Shown here: piece after piece, positions 31,437 to 43,151 of the stretch | Numbering within the stretch: the stretch's first letter is position 1 | Layout: every line of letters begins with the position of its first letter | Assembly (NCBI RefSeq): GCF_902806685.2 | Contig: NC_048554.1 | Location: 2,976,001-3,040,000, forward strand | Origin: Maniola hyperantus | Lineage: Eukaryota; Arthropoda; Insecta; Lepidoptera; Nymphalidae | Length of the DNA stretch: 64,000 bases | Direction: 5' to 3' | Position numbers and translations under genes: made by a program | Notes under the pieces: generated by a model | Databases searched by the model: none | What the model saw: only the letters and a program-made list of their open reading frames with translations | Told to the model about the DNA's origin: nothing

Positions 31437-31650
31437 ACCCAGATTATAAATGCGAAAGTGTGTTTGTTTGTTGGTTTATGGGTTTGCCTTAAATCACATC
31501 GCAGCGGAGCAACGGATTAACTTCATTTTGGATGGCTATAGTCAAAGGCCTGGAGAGTGACATAGGCTACAATTTATTCCGAAAAATCAGAGTTCCCATG
31601 GATTTTTTAAAACCTAAATCCACACGGACGAAATCGCGGGCATCAGCTAG
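31437..31650 (-). repeat. family A interspersed repeat
   Basis: 'attataaatgcgaaagtgtg', 'gtttgttggtttatgggt', 'aatcacatcgcagcggagca', 'gagagtgacataggctac' and 'acacggacgaaatcgcgggc'. Confidence 0.8.
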
Positions 31651-31929
31651 GAAGAAAAATTTGAATGAAAACATGAAGGAAAATTTGCTTATCCAAAACA
31701 AAATTCGTGCTGAAACTAGTTCGCCTTAAGAGCCACAAATGCCTCATTACTGCACTCACGAGACCGCGTCACGTCGCGTACAATTAAAAAACACATTTTC
31801 TACCAAATTGCTTTTTACTCGGCGCCCGCGGCGTCAACACATTGCGACTCCAATTAGGAATCACAACCGTGCAATGTACTGCCAAAGACTAAATGAACAG
31901 GATCGAAGGAGCTCTATATATATCACAGA

Positions 31930-32015
31930 AAGAGTGGTACACAGCAGGCATACCGCTGTAGGTGCAGTGTGTTCTAATTGGCTGACACTCTTTCACTATT
32001 GGCTAAAACGCATTG
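31930..32015. repeat. half of a CCAAT-rich MITE
   Basis: 'ctaattggctgacactcttt' and 'cactattggctaaaacgcat' match, in reverse, the interior of the MITE at 48537-48715. It ends in a T run. Confidence 0.5.
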
Positions 32016-32868
32016 TTTTTTTTTTTTTTTTTTTATTTAAACAAAACGAAAAGTGAACAATTTACACCACACTTTTAGACCAAAGCACTAGATAAAAAGC
32101 CGATATTAGCCGAATGTTATAAAAAAAATACCGTAAACTCTACCAATGAAATCGAAGCAATCAATCGTTATTGATGCAACTTGTCTTATTCGCTATGAAA
32201 TTTAAATCAAGCTTGCGTTTGAAGCATCCCTCTTATTGCACTTTAAATACTTCAAAAAGCGACTACTGCGCTTTCGCAATTCTTTATTACGCGACGAGAA
32301 CTGTTATTAAGTCAAGCTCATAACCCTACAAGGCGTAAGGATACAGGCAGTAGATTAATCAGCTTCTTTTTAAAATCGGTTTCTTGTGTTCTATGCAGTA
32401 TGCTTTTAAAGTGACCCGTTTCAATTCATCTTTTTCTTTTAGTCTATGTAAACCACTAAGTGGACTAGTGCTTTTGAATATTTTACGCCAAAACCGCACC
32501 TAACAATATCCATAATAACGGTTAGAATCGTTTAAAAAATTCCGTCGTCTATAGTTCGTTTAATTATGAAACTTATGAGGCCACACAGAAACGACATTTA
32601 AGGCGATATTTTGCAAGCGATTTTGAAACAAATTTAGATGTGTATAAAGGTGTTTTTTGCGTGGATGGTTTTGCATGTAGTTTGTCAGTATATAGGGTAG
32701 TTTATGTATATAAGTTGAGTTGAGTGTTGTCTAGATGTGAGACATCGTTAGTGCAGATTGTGGTAACGATGTTGTTACACCTATGCAAGTGTGTGCTCCA
32801 CTGGAAGAGGAATCTACGTGATGAGGTTTTTAGGCTGTTAATATGAACTAGGTGTTTCATATTTACTA
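32016..32868 (-). other. CHTF18 intron g-h, no feature seen
   Basis: AT-rich intron sequence. There is no open frame with coding character and no recognisable repeat apart from short A/T runs. Confidence 0.45.
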
Positions 32869-33032
32869 CTAGATGATGCGCACGACTTCTCACGTAGATT
32901 TAAGTTTTAAAAATCCTGTGAAAAGTCTTTGATTTTCTAGGATAAAAAGTAACTTATGTCCGTCCCTGGGATGTAATCTAACTCTGTATTCATCAAAATC
33001 GGTTAAACTGTTGGCCCTTGAAAAACAATCAG
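32869..33032 (+). repeat. family B interspersed repeat
   Basis: 'agatgatgcgcacgacttct', 'aaaaatcctgtgaaaagtc' and 'catcaaaatcggttaaactg'; diverged. Confidence 0.6.
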
Positions 33033-33619
33033 ACCTACTGGCAAGTAATGATGAGCCTAAGATCGGCGGGCTTGCCTATAGGATGCCTATTCACTTTTGA
33101 CTTGACGGTCACTAAGAATTTTAAAAGTAGAGGGTAAAACTGATGTCAGAAGGGCGTTCTATATCCTAGCGGTTCGAATCAGAATCTTAAAAAAAAACAA
33201 AATTACTATTTTGATATAGATAGATAGATTGTATACTTACAAAGGCTCATCCAAATTAAGATGAGAAAATAAGATGTCGGTATCTTTTTCTAATGTATTT
33301 AGCTATTTAGTAGCGCGATAACTTTAAATTTCCAAAATTTCGTCCGACTCTACAGTAGAACTACGAATTGCTACGAACGTTCTACGATAGCGCTACGATA
33401 TGCTACGAGAACGATAGTTTCAAATCGATAAGTTCGATTTTTTATTTATTTTTATTTTGTTTATTTGAAAGTAATCAACAGCGCAAATACATAATTATTA
33501 TTTAAATTTAAATCTAGGTATAACAGAAGGCCAAAAGAGATTACTTAAAATTATAATTAAACTATTTTAACAGAATAGAGTTAGAATAAATGTAGGTATA
33601 TACAATAATAAAATAAAAT

Positions 33620-33718
33620 TACAACAGTGTGTGTATGATTGTATGTGTGTGTGTATGCGTGTGTGAGTGTGTGCTTATGAGTATGTGTGAGCGTGTGTGC
33701 ATGTGTGTGTGTGTGTAA
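33620..33718. repeat. GT-rich microsatellite
   Basis: Interrupted (TG)n / (TGTA)n run ending in a pure GT stretch at 33704-33716. It lies about 70 bp upstream of the LINE tail at 33785. Confidence 0.85.
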
Positions 33719-33784
33719 TGTTTACTTTCGATATTCATTGTATTTTTTATACTGTATGATTTTAGTGAAAGTATCATCTACATG

Positions 33785-34115
33785 AGATCATGCAGAGAGC
33801 TATGCTTGGAGTTTCTTGACCTTGGAGAACCAGAGTAGGTAACCGACGTAGCTCAACGGTTTGCGAAGCTGAAATGGCGATGAAAAGGGCACATAGATCG
33901 AAAAGCCGATAGACGTTGGAGTTCCAATGTCCTGGCACTGAAACGATTGGCAGCGTTGGAATACTCCCACTAGGTGGACCGACGACATCAAACGAGTCGC
34001 AGGGAGCCGCTAGATTCAGGCGGCGCAAGACCGTGGGGTGCGAATGTCCCTACAAGAGACTTATATCCAACAGTGGACGTCTATCGGTTGATAATGGTGA
34101 TGATGATGATGATCA
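33785..34115 (+). mobile_element. RTE-like LINE 3' end with GAT tail
   Basis: Decayed coding end of a LINE: 'agagctatgcttggagtttc', 'gtagctcaacggtttgcg', 'ctaggtggaccgacgacatc', 'agagacttatatccaacagt', 'ggacgtctatcggttgataa' then (GATGAT)n. Read on the plus strand it fits the ERAMLGVS...RRWTDDIKR...QQWTSIG pattern of RTE-type elements. A second copy is at 57365-57760 in reverse. Frames are broken. Confidence 0.7.
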
Positions 34116-35589
34116 TTTATATAAATTTTCATCACAATCAATATAAGCATATCACAAACCGATTGACAAACAATATCATAGCAAGGAGAGGCAATAGCGA
34201 AGCAATAACTTGTTTGTTATACCAGTGATATCGACAATACCATTGAAACGAATCGAAGTTGTAGATGTATGGTACAAGTTAGAAGCGCCGTAGAGCTTGG
34301 TTTTGACAATGTTTTCAAAGCGACTTACGAAGCGACCTGCCTTTAAGTCCCGAACATCTATTTGGAATTTGTATAATGTGTAGCAAATCATAAAAAGTAT
34401 TGCAGAAATAACAGTGTCCTCGATATATTGTATCTTTTTATTTTTTATTCATTTATTTAATAAGGAACACTTACAATATACATAATATTCTACATTTACC
34501 ACATGGCATACTAACTATAACACACACTGATATGTATATATACGTATCTGTGTGTGTTATCTTTATAAAAAGTAAGTCATTTTGTACTTATTCGAATGAG
34601 TTGCTAGGTAACTTCCGCTTTTGTTTAAACACACAGGCAAATAAATATACCTAATACCCGCTGTCGTTTATTATTTAGAACACAGAATAACTTCGTTCGA
34701 GGGCAATATTTCCGATTACCAGTCGCGGCGCGAGCGGTAAATCGCGACAGACGACGGCATAAACACAATTTGTCGTTCATAAAAGTTATCCTTACGTTAC
34801 GATGTATCATGTACGTTACGCCCCCTATAGGTGATTGGCTGAAGTGTATAGCCAATATCCAGGTTATTGTCAATCACGAGATGATCAAAGTTGTTTTAGG
34901 ATAATATCATTTGGGAGTTATGGGAGTCGAAGTATATTGCTTCGGAGAGATCTAATGATTAGGTGTTGACGTATTAGTTATTTTCAGAGACATCTAAGGC
35001 AGTAGTCCAACCGCTGGCGAGAAAACGACTAACTATCGGCGATTTTTTCTCTCAAGAAACGCACAATAAATGTACATTCCGTGTAAACGAAAGAGATGCA
35101 TACCTATATCAAAAGTTGCTCTCTGACTGTTCACACTGCCGGCGACGACTAGCTTTACTAGTTTTGTCGCTGAGCGACGAGCTTTCAAAAATAAACTCGC
35201 TCAGCGATATTCGTTCAGCGATGCTCGCTCGCTTGAACACGTGTACCTAACGCTCGCGCAGGTTTGCACAGGACTCAGCGACCGCAGGTGAATGGCGCGA
35301 GTAATGGCTCGTCGCACTTGCACACTCGCTTATAGCCCGGCGACAAAACTATCGAAACTCACTCGCTTCCCGCTGATCGCAAATATCCTTCAAGGTCCTC
35401 TTTCGTATGCCGCGGTATCCTACTTCACTTTTTGTTCACCGAATCTACAGACCAAATCTCGGTCATCATTCCCTCATACCTAGGTTAAGCAGACTATACA
35501 GAGAATTGACATCTAGGGATATTTCCATTGATTTGATCTGTATTATCACCACTGCTGAGCATAGGTTTTCTCTCGGAATGAGAAGTGTC
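34116..35589 (-). other. CHTF18 intron g-h, mostly unclassified
   Basis: Includes a GC-richer patch at 34985-35350 with repeated 'cgctcagcga'/'gcgacgag' words that may be a diverged foldback element. No exon was recognised. Confidence 0.4.
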
Positions 35590-35710
35590 ATATAATAGGG
35601 CATAGTCCACCACGATAACCAAGTGCGGATTGGCAGACTTCACACACCTTTGAGAACATTATGAAGAGTCGTTCATTTTTCCCCACGATGTTACCCTTTA
35701 CCGTAAAAGC
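35590..35710 (-). repeat. family H retroposon tail fragment
   Basis: 'gggcatagtccaccacgata', 'ccaagtgcggattggcagac' and 'ccacgatgttacccttta' are the reverse complement of 55560-55640. Confidence 0.6.
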
Positions 35711-35924
35711 AAGTGATATTTATTTGATTGTTCAAAACAGTTATTTTTAATTAAAATTATTCTGATTTCAATTTGAATATTAAGTTCATGACAAAAGCTA
35801 CGAAACCAAACCCATGCGATGTTATAATTTTCCCATAGATTTATCACAGTAGGAATTTTCCCTTGATAACAACTGTATCAATAATTTTTCGTAAGTAAAT
35901 TGGATACCACACCGCCTTAGGTAT

Positions 35925-36310
35925 TGTAAAGGTGAACGCACACTTATCCGAGCCAAACGCGTCGAGCGAGTCGAAGTCAAGGAGGCCTCGCACACATATC
36001 CGCACTAGAAGAATCGACCGCGCCGAAAGAATCGACTCAAATTAGAATCACTCATTTTTTTAAACAATGAAGAAATGTTGCTCTGTCGTACGCAACGGAT
36101 AGAATACGAGCGCATCGGTCGAGTCGACCGCATAAACCGCGCTGAATCTGATGACGTCATCCGAATTCACCTAGGATTTCTGGGATTTCTGGGGTTCTTG
36201 CAGATTCAGACGATTCGACGCGGAGAAGTGTGCGAGGTTTCATGAGATTTCATATACAGAATTCTAAAATTCGTTTCGTTCGGCTCGGATAAGTGTGCGT
36301 TCACCTTTAG
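35925..36310. mobile_element. MITE, 386 bp, about 30-bp TIRs
   Basis: Ends 'taaaggtgaacgcacactta' and the matching complement at 36281-36309 ('taagtgtgcgttcaccttta'), continuing inward through 'tccgagcc'. AGGTAT occurs on both sides (35919-35924 and 36311-36316) and is a candidate target duplication. The interior has many 'tcgac'/'gtcga' words. It has no coding capacity. Confidence 0.85.
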
Positions 36311-36605
36311 AGGTATATTAGCAAGTAACCCTTGCATATAATTGACTTGTGCTCCGCCGCAGTGTCAATATATTTCCCGCTCGGCTTGGCGCGGGGCGCG
36401 GCGCAAACAATACAATCACAGCCAATCTGCCGCGGAAATAGGAAAATAGAGTGCGCGGCGACGCAGGCCCGCCGGCTGGCTACATTTCACTCTATCTTTA
36501 CTTAAAAAAGGACTAGCTGATGCCAGTGATGCCAGCGACTGCGATTTTATGTTTTCATAAAGATCCTGTCTCAAAATCCTTAGTGGTGGCCTAAGTTATA
36601 GATAA
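36311..36605 (-). other. GC-rich unique island in CHTF18 intron
   Basis: 36350-36490 is strongly GC-rich ('ggcgcggggcgcggcgca', 'gcaggcccgccggctggc') and not coding. The phrase 'cacagccaatctgccg' and 'aaataggaaaatagag' recurs at 37021-37060, so part of it has been copied. Confidence 0.4.
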
Positions 36606-36834
36606 CTAGCTTATCGTCGCGATTTCGTTCGCGTGGACTACACATATTTCAAACCCCTGTTTCACCCCCTCAGGAGTGGAATTTTCAAAAATCCTTTATT
36701 AGCGGATGCCTACGTCATAATAGCTATAAGCATGCATGACTGCATGCCAAATTTCAGCCCGATCCGTCCAATAGTTTGAGCTGTGCGTTGATAGATCAGT
36801 CAGTCAGTCTTTTCCTTTTATATATTTAGATTTT
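36606..36834 (-). repeat. family C interspersed repeat
   Basis: 'cgcgatttcgttcgcgtgga', 'cccctgtttcaccccctcag', 'gcggatgcctacgtcataat', 'aaatttcagcccgatccgtc' and 'cttttccttttatata'. A small internal duplication of 'gcatg' is present. Confidence 0.75.
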
Positions 36835-37830
36835 CATGCAAAATATCAAGTTAACTATACCCGGCGATTTTAGTTTTAATTTTATTTGCCTTTTACAGAT
36901 AAACTGACACATCGAAGTAGAGCTGCAGGAAGGCTTTTGACATAATACCCAATAGGTATACCATAGGGATTACTAGTTACTACCCATAATATAATTGCAA
37001 AAGTGTGTTTGTTTGTTGGTTCACAGCCAATCTGCCGTGCAAATAGGAAAATAGAGATCGGCAGTCCAACCCCTATTGTCGAATTTACTTCTAGCACAAG
37101 CTTTCGCGCTTAGTTGAAGGGAAAAGGGGAATATTAGTCATTAATCATGACTAATATTCCCCTGGCATGACATGGCTAATATTTTTATTTTATTTAAAAA
37201 AAACATCTCAACTTTGCCAGCTATTAGCCGGTTTAAATATCGGACGGACGGACATTGGACAACGGAGTCTAGATATCTTATTATATAAAAGACAAAAAAT
37301 GTTTCTACTCATGCATGTCCGTTATAGACTTTGAACCCATCCAAGACTTAGCAACCATCCAACCGATGTGCCCCCAAAACCGGTACCATTACAAAGGAAA
37401 TAATGCGAAGATGGTTATTTTAGCGTAGTAGCACACGCCGGGTATCCGCTAGTTCTTTATATTTGACTTGTAATATTTAATAGCTAAAATATTTTTCCGC
37501 CCCAAGTCCGTCCCGCAAGTTTTCCCCGTCGATCGGGTTGTATCGTCTTGGAATCCTCCACAATCCGCGCAATTTTCCGCCGGTCATTTTTCATTGTTTC
37601 CCGAGGCCCCGGGCACCCAATACTTATTTTCCACACAGTAAATACACAATACTTATACGATATTGTGTTTACGAGCTATTTCCAAGCGCTGGGGTTATTT
37701 GAAAAAGTTTTTATACGGGAATAGTGGAAGATAAATTGACAAACGATCCTATCGCTGAAAAAGAGTTAAGGCGGTTTGAATTTGTCGTTATGAGATGAAA
37801 TTGAAATAGTTTTTATTGTTTATACCTAAC
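36835..37830 (-). other. CHTF18 intron g-h with SINE remnant and palindrome
   Basis: 37060-37200 contains a rearranged family I SINE end. It includes a 16-bp-arm palindrome, GGGGAATATTAGTCAT and its complement (37126-37162, 5-nt loop). At 37495-37620 a GC-richer unique patch is seen. No exon. Confidence 0.55.
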
Positions 37831-38054
37831 TAGCTGCTGACCGCGACTTTGACTGCGTGGATTTAGGTTTTTAAAATCTCATGGGAACACTGTGATTTTT
37901 CCGGAATAAAAAGTAACCTTTGTTACTCACCAGATCTTTAAGTATATCCAATGCAAAAAATCACATCGATCCGTTGCTCCATGGCGGCGTGATTGAAGGA
38001 CAAACCAACAAACGAGCAAACCAACACACTTTCGCATTTATGATATGGGTAGTG
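37831..38054 (+). repeat. family A interspersed repeat
   Basis: 'tagctgctgaccgcgacttt', 'aaaatctcatgggaacactg', 'atccgttgctccatggcggc', 'caaaccaacaaacgagc' and 'tatgatatgggtagtg'. Moderately diverged. Confidence 0.75.
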
Positions 38055-38257
38055 TTAGTTTATATTATGATGGAAAGTAAAATGAAAAGATCAAGAAATG
38101 AAGATTCTGGCAATAGTCCATCGAGTCTATTGATTAATTCAAGATTTGTAAACTAGATTCGCCTAAAATTATTAAAGAAACATTCTGGCAAAAAACTTTA
38201 TTTCCCTACTTCACGTAAGTCTGACTGATCTAAATATGGCAGCAAAAAATTTGCTTT

Positions 38258-38345
38258 AGGGCCTCAATAGCTCAACGGTTAAAGAAGCGGACTGAAATCC
38301 GAAAGATCGCGGATTCAAACCCCACTACCGGTTCGCACCATTGCC
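38258..38345 (+). repeat. family I SINE head
   Basis: 'agggcctcaatagctcaacg', 'aagcggactgaaatccgaaa' and 'gcggattcaaaccccac' (B-box-like), then diverged. It resembles a tRNA gene but lacks a cloverleaf; see the rejected list. Confidence 0.65.
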
Positions 38346-39288
38346 TAATTGCATTGCTAAATTGCAAGAAATGGAAAAGAGAATTGGGACCTGTTATTTT
38401 CGAGAATGGCGAAGGCAAATGTACTACATACATATTCAATTCCTTTCATTCATTCATTAACAATTTATAGAACGTAACAAGGCTGAAAAAATTTCAATAA
38501 TAAATACTTCAGACGTTACATACAATGATAGATATAATAATGGCTACCTTTTGAGAAAATCTACCAAAATCCTATTGACCGTTACATTGAGTGGTCTACA
38601 TCACTTCGACTCGGTAAGACGCAATAAAAGCAATCTGTAATATTGGAGACAGCCTCTCAGCTTTAACATCAACAATGCACAAAGGTTCAAATATAATAGT
38701 AGGTACATTAAATAAAATATCCTTTTTTTTACTAAATAGTTTGATTTCAAATGGTTTTCCGCCATTTTTTTCCCAAAATAGTTTTCGATACTACATTCAA
38801 TGGTACTGCGTTTATTTGTTAGAAGATATATATTTTTTAGATTTTACGGGATAAAAAGTATCCTATGTTACACTCCGTTCTTTCAACTCACTGCCAAAAA
38901 TCAATTCGATTGGTTGCTTAGTTAGCGCGTAAAGGAAGGTCAAACAAACAAACAAACACTTTCGCATGTATGATATTAGTATAGAAGTACATATATATAG
39001 ATGCCCGTAAAAATAAACTGACTCCTCAATATTCGCCGTAAGTACTTATAATAAACGTAAACAAGAATGTAAGCACTTTTAAACGAATTAAACTTGGGAA
39101 GGAAGACGCTTTCACAAAAATTACATTTTGCAAAACCGATTTCTTAGGCGAGTTAAAATTTGCGAATTGATACTCCCAGAAGGCAGAGTGATCGATCGCC
39201 TATCAATGTCGATGGATTAAACGTGGAATTTGCCTACCACATTAATATTAGGAGCTTATGGCTTGTTCACGTTGAATTTATAAAATAC
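38346..39288 (-). other. CHTF18 intron g-h with a family A 3' fragment
   Basis: 38846-38990 carries a diverged family A part ('ggataaaaagtatcctatgt', 'aattcgattggttgcttagt', 'aaacaaacaaacactttcgc'). The rest is AT-rich with no exon seen. Confidence 0.5.
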
Positions 39289-39520
39289 TAGCTGATGCCC
39301 GCGACTTCCTCCGCGTGGATTTAGGTTTTTAAAACCCCGTAGGAATTCTTTGCTTTTCCGGGGTAAAAAGTAGCAGCTTTTCCGGGGTAAATGTCCAGAC
39401 CTTTGACTATACTTATGCAAAAAAATCACGTCAATCCGTTGCTCTGTTGCGACGTGATTGAAGGACAAACCATCAAACCAACAAACAAACACACTTTCGC
39501 ATTTATAATAAGGGTACTGA
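39289..39520 (+). repeat. family A interspersed repeat with internal duplication
   Basis: Standard family A order; 'gcttttccggggtaaa' occurs twice (near 39352 and 39377), a small tandem duplication within the element. Confidence 0.8.
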
Positions 39521-39950
39521 CTGCAAAAATACGCCAATTATACCAGCCCAGTGTACGTTAGCCCAGTACATTTGTCTAACAAGCATCAAGGCTAACTATA
39601 CTAGGTACCTAATACACTGGGCTCTTTAACTTTGAATGTCAAAGCGAATAAGTGCCTAGTTGAGTTGAGGCTACCAAAGCTGTACAACTAAGCCACACAA
39701 GACAACCCCTGACACCGCGCAAGCTATTAACCCTAAAAAGCTACATAAAAGCCCGCAAACAAATTGCTGTTAACCCGCGCACTACACGCGGGTCATTACT
39801 CATTACGCCTGCAGCGAGAGGTCGCGAAGACCCTTTCATAATGTTTGCCTAATCAGATACGGCACGCCGCAATATGCCACATGTTTGCTTTGCCACAAAA
39901 GATGATTATGTAGCGCAACTGTTACATTTTTTTACATTCGTGAATGATAT
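39521..39950 (-). other. CHTF18 intron g-h, unique patch
   Basis: 39765-39905 looks unique and slightly GC-rich ('ctacacgcgggtcattactc', 'gcgagaggtcgcgaagaccc'). Not coding. Confidence 0.4.
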
Positions 39951-40350
39951 TTATGTAGATATAAAAGGGAAAGCTTGACTGACTGACTGATCTATCAAGG
40001 CACAGCCGAGGGATCGGGCTGAAAATCGGCATGCAGATAGCTGGACGAAGACATCCGCTAAGAAAGACTTGAAAATTCAACCCCTAAGGGGGTAAAACAG
40101 GGGTTTGAAATTTGTGTAGTCTACGCGGACATACTCGTGGACTTCATCCGCATAGGTTTAGGTTTTTAAAAATCCCGAGGGAACTCTTTGAATATTCGGA
40201 ATTAGCCCTTATTAATATCTAGGATGCAAGTTATCTATGTACAAAAAATATGATGCCCACGATTTCGTTCGGGTGGATTTAGGTTTTATAAACGCCCCAC
40301 TCTTTGATTTTTCGGGACAAAAGCTAGCCAATCACTTTTCAGGAACCTTC
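39951..40350 (+). repeat. family C then family A fragments
   Basis: 39951-40130 is family C ('ataaaagggaaagcttgact', 'aacccctaagggggtaaaac'). From about 40140 family A/B pieces follow ('cgtggacttcatccgcatag', 'gatgcccacgatttcgttc'). Confidence 0.65.
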
Positions 40351-40596
40351 AGTGAGATTTCGCTACTTATATTTTTTCCTTCACTTTGGTCTGATGCTCA
40401 AGGTGGTAAATATATGAAGTGATTAAGGCACTTGCCAGGGAAATGGTGGACCATATACATTACATACGGAAGGGATACATTTAAAGACTTGCGCAATATG
40501 GATACGATATGTATGAAAAAATTATTTCGGACTTTCATACAAAACACTAACAAAATTGAAAAAAATTCTAGCTACTCGCAAAGTTATTTATTAAAA

Positions 40597-40780
40597 ACTA
40601 GCTGACACGCCCCGGCTTCGCTCGGGTGGAGTTTAGAAAATTGAGGGGGAGGTTCAATTAAATTTTTCTCTCCATAAGAACCATCCTCGTACTTCAAGGA
40701 ATATTATTAAAAAAGAATTAGCGAAATCGGTTCAGCGGTTCTCGAGATTTGCGATGAGCAACACATTTAGTGATTCATTT
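40597..40780 (+). repeat. family L interspersed repeat
   Basis: 'actagctgacacgccccggc', 'ttcgctcgggtggagttta', 'accatcctcgtacttcaagg', 'agcgaaatcggttcagcggt' and 'tgagcaacacatttagtgat'. A second copy in reverse is at 61636-61826. Confidence 0.75.
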
Positions 40781-40781
40781 T

Positions 40782-40834
40782 TAGGGTTCCGTACCTCAAA
40801 AGAAAAAACGGAACCCTTATAGGATCACTTTGTT

Positions 40835-40868
<34 letters not shown>

Positions 40869-41223
40869 CTGTCAAGAAACCTACAGGGTACTTCCCGTTG
40901 ACCTAGAATCATGAAATTTGGCAGGTAGGTAGATCTTATAGCTGACATTTGGGGAAAAATCTGAAAACCGTGAATTTAGGGTTAGATCACACAAAAAAAA
41001 AAATTCTGGTCATGAACTAATAATTAATATTTTAAACTTTCGAAGTGAGTGACTATATCAAGTGGGGTATCATATGAAAGGTCTTTACCTGTACATTCTA
41101 AAACAGATTTTTATTTATTTTTATGCATCATAGTTTTTGAATTATCGTGCAAAATGTCGAAAAAATACGACTGTAGTACGGAACCCTCATTGCGCGAGCC
41201 TGACTCGCACTTGGCCGGTTTTT
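40782..41223 (+). repeat. family D element, complete
   Basis: The best complete copy: 'agggttccgtacctcaaaag', (GTCT)n near 40836-40872, 'acttcccgttgacctagaat', 'tatcaagtggggtatcatat', 'cgtgcaaaatgtcgaaaaaa', 'gtacggaaccctcattgcgc', a short hairpin GCGAG/CTCGC and the end 'cttggccggttttt'. Confidence 0.85.
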
Positions 41224-41704
41224 ATACCTATTATAGATATTATTCGGCTATTAGATTATCCTCATTAAGGTAGATTATCACAAACTCACGAACGAAACAC
41301 ACTTCCATAATGCTATTTGACATTACGAACATACCAATTTTCATTTCTCCCCGCATTACGAGGATTAAGGTCCCAATTTTCCGTCCCCTCGCCACTCTAT
41401 TATTGTAAATAATCTTGTCACTAATCCTAGTACGATTACCGAACGGCGGTTCCAAATTCAAATAGGCTCAAATAATGCGGTTCTAAATTTAAACACGCGT
41501 ATAATTTTCGAAGTATGCGCGCCATGTGCATTGCCCGGGGCATAGGTACTTGCTTCGTAAAGGCGTCTTCCCATAGTCCGTGATTGTTGAATTAAAATCT
41601 TCTTTAGGCGCGTTGAACGATTTTAGGAGGGGCGAAAATTTCAAGGTCACGTCATCGATATGCTAATGTTAATAGTGCTCGGAGTGCCGATAGATGTAAA
41701 ACTG
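41224..41704 (-). other. CHTF18 intron g-h, no feature seen
   Basis: AT-rich with a short GC-richer patch at 41505-41560. No exon or repeat relation was recognised. Confidence 0.4.
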
Positions 41705-42157
41705 CCTACGTCATAATAGCTATCTGAGTGTCAAATTTCAGCCCGATCTGTCCAGTAGTTTGAGCTGTGCGTTGATAGATCAGTCAGTCACCTCAAAAGG
41801 AAAAACGGAACCCTTATAGGATTACTTTGTTGTCTGTCTGTCTGTCGGTCTGCCAAGAAACAGGGTACTTCCCGTTGACCTAGAATCATGAAATTTGGCA
41901 GGTAGGTCTTATAGCAGAATTTGTGGTAATACAAAAAAAATTGTGGTCATGAACTAATAAAGTATTTTCAATATTTGAAGTAAGATAACTATATCAAGTG
42001 GGGTATCATATGAAAGGGCTTCACCTGTCCATTCTAAAAAAGATTTTTATTTATTTTTATGCATCATAGTTTTTGAATTATCGTGCAAAATGTCGAAAAA
42101 ATACTTCTGTAGTTCGGAACCCTCGTTGCGCGAGCCTGACTCGCACTTGGCCGGTTT
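41705..42157 (+). repeat. family C fragment fused to family D
   Basis: 41705-41791 is the family C end ('gtcataatagctatctgagt', 'gttgatagatcagtcagtca'). It then switches at 'acct' to family D ('acctcaaaaggaaaaacgga'), which continues to 'cttggccggttta' at 42157. Both families contain 'ACCT' at this point, so the join has 4-bp microhomology. Family D here lacks its first ten bases. Confidence 0.8.
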
Positions 42158-42367
42158 ATATTTAGATAAGTATGCGGTTGGTTCGTGATATCACACACCG
42201 TGAGAAGCAACCCTAAGGATGTTATATCTGGCGCCATGTTGGCTACTGGTTCGGAAACGCGAGCTGCTAAACGAGCGTAACGCAAATATATTCACGGGCG
42301 GGTTGGACAGATAATAAAAGCATTTTTATTGGTTTTACACGCTTGTCGCCATTCATTTATCTTTCTT

Positions 42368-42704
42368 TTTTTTTTATTCAGATACAAGTTAGCCCTTGAC
42401 TGCAATCTCACCTGATGGTAAGTGATGATGCAGTCTAAGATGATAGCGGGCTAACCTGGAAGGGGTATGGCAGTTTTTTATTAAACCCATACCCCTTTGG
42501 TTTCTACACGGCATCGTACCGGAACGCTAAATCGCTTGGCGGCACGGCTTTGCCGGTAGGGTGGTAACTAGCCACGGCTGAAGCCTCCCACCAGACCAGA
42601 CCAGAAATTTAGAAATTATAAAATTCCAAACCCCTGCCAGGAATCGAACCCGGGACCTCCCACTAATAAGACCACAGCGCTCACCACTGCGCCAGGGAGG
42701 TCGT
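42368..42704 (-). repeat. family F tRNA-derived SINE, complete
   Basis: Read on the minus strand: head 'gacctccctggcgcagtggt' (A box), 'gtcttattagtgggaggtc', B-box 'gggttcgattcc', then 'gaggcttcagccgtggc', 'aagccgtgccgccaagcgat', 'tgagattgcagtcaagggct' and an A-rich tail. The complete copy supports calling the family a tRNA-derived SINE. A (GTC)n run abuts the head at 42708-42727. Confidence 0.85.
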
Positions 42705-42734
42705 CAAGTCGTCGTCGTCGTCGTCGTTTCTTCC

Positions 42735-43140
42735 ACAGATATGTCCAGATATGCAACTAGCGTGGCCCTCTCAGTCCCTCTCGCTCAAGCAGAGGCACTC
42801 ACTTGTGAAATGTTATTCCGTCTATTTAACGTTCGCTTCGGCTATTGTAGCCTAGTATACTGCAACCCACCATTGCACAATAACTTCAAAAACAAAAAAC
42901 AACAAAACGAATCAATTATTTATTTACAATAGGTACTTGAGTCAACATAACATCACTTCACGTTGTTTGCGAAAATCTCACGTACAAATACATTTTGGCA
43001 AACAAAAAAAAGTGGCCACGGTGATAAGGACAAAACATAATCATTTTGTCACGTTCTAATAAGAGCTTAAATGCATTTAGCTATCTCGCTCTAACAGTAA
43101 GTGTCACAATAGGGCTACTTCTAATAGTTCTTGTTCTGAG
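42735..43140 (+). repeat. family J repeat interrupted by about 90 bp
   Basis: 42735-42870 ('atatgtccagatatgcaact', 'cgctcaagcagaggcact', 'cggctattgtagcctagtat') and 42958-43140 ('aagtggccacggtgataagg', 'cgctctaacagtaagtgt') are collinear with 28195-28500. Between them is an A-rich sequence absent from the other copy. Confidence 0.7.
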
Positions 43141-43151
43141 CTTTCTTCGTA

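Noticed and set aside
38258..38345. tRNA gene
   Set aside because: It has A- and B-box-like words but no complete cloverleaf, and the same sequence with the same 3' body recurs as a SINE elsewhere.
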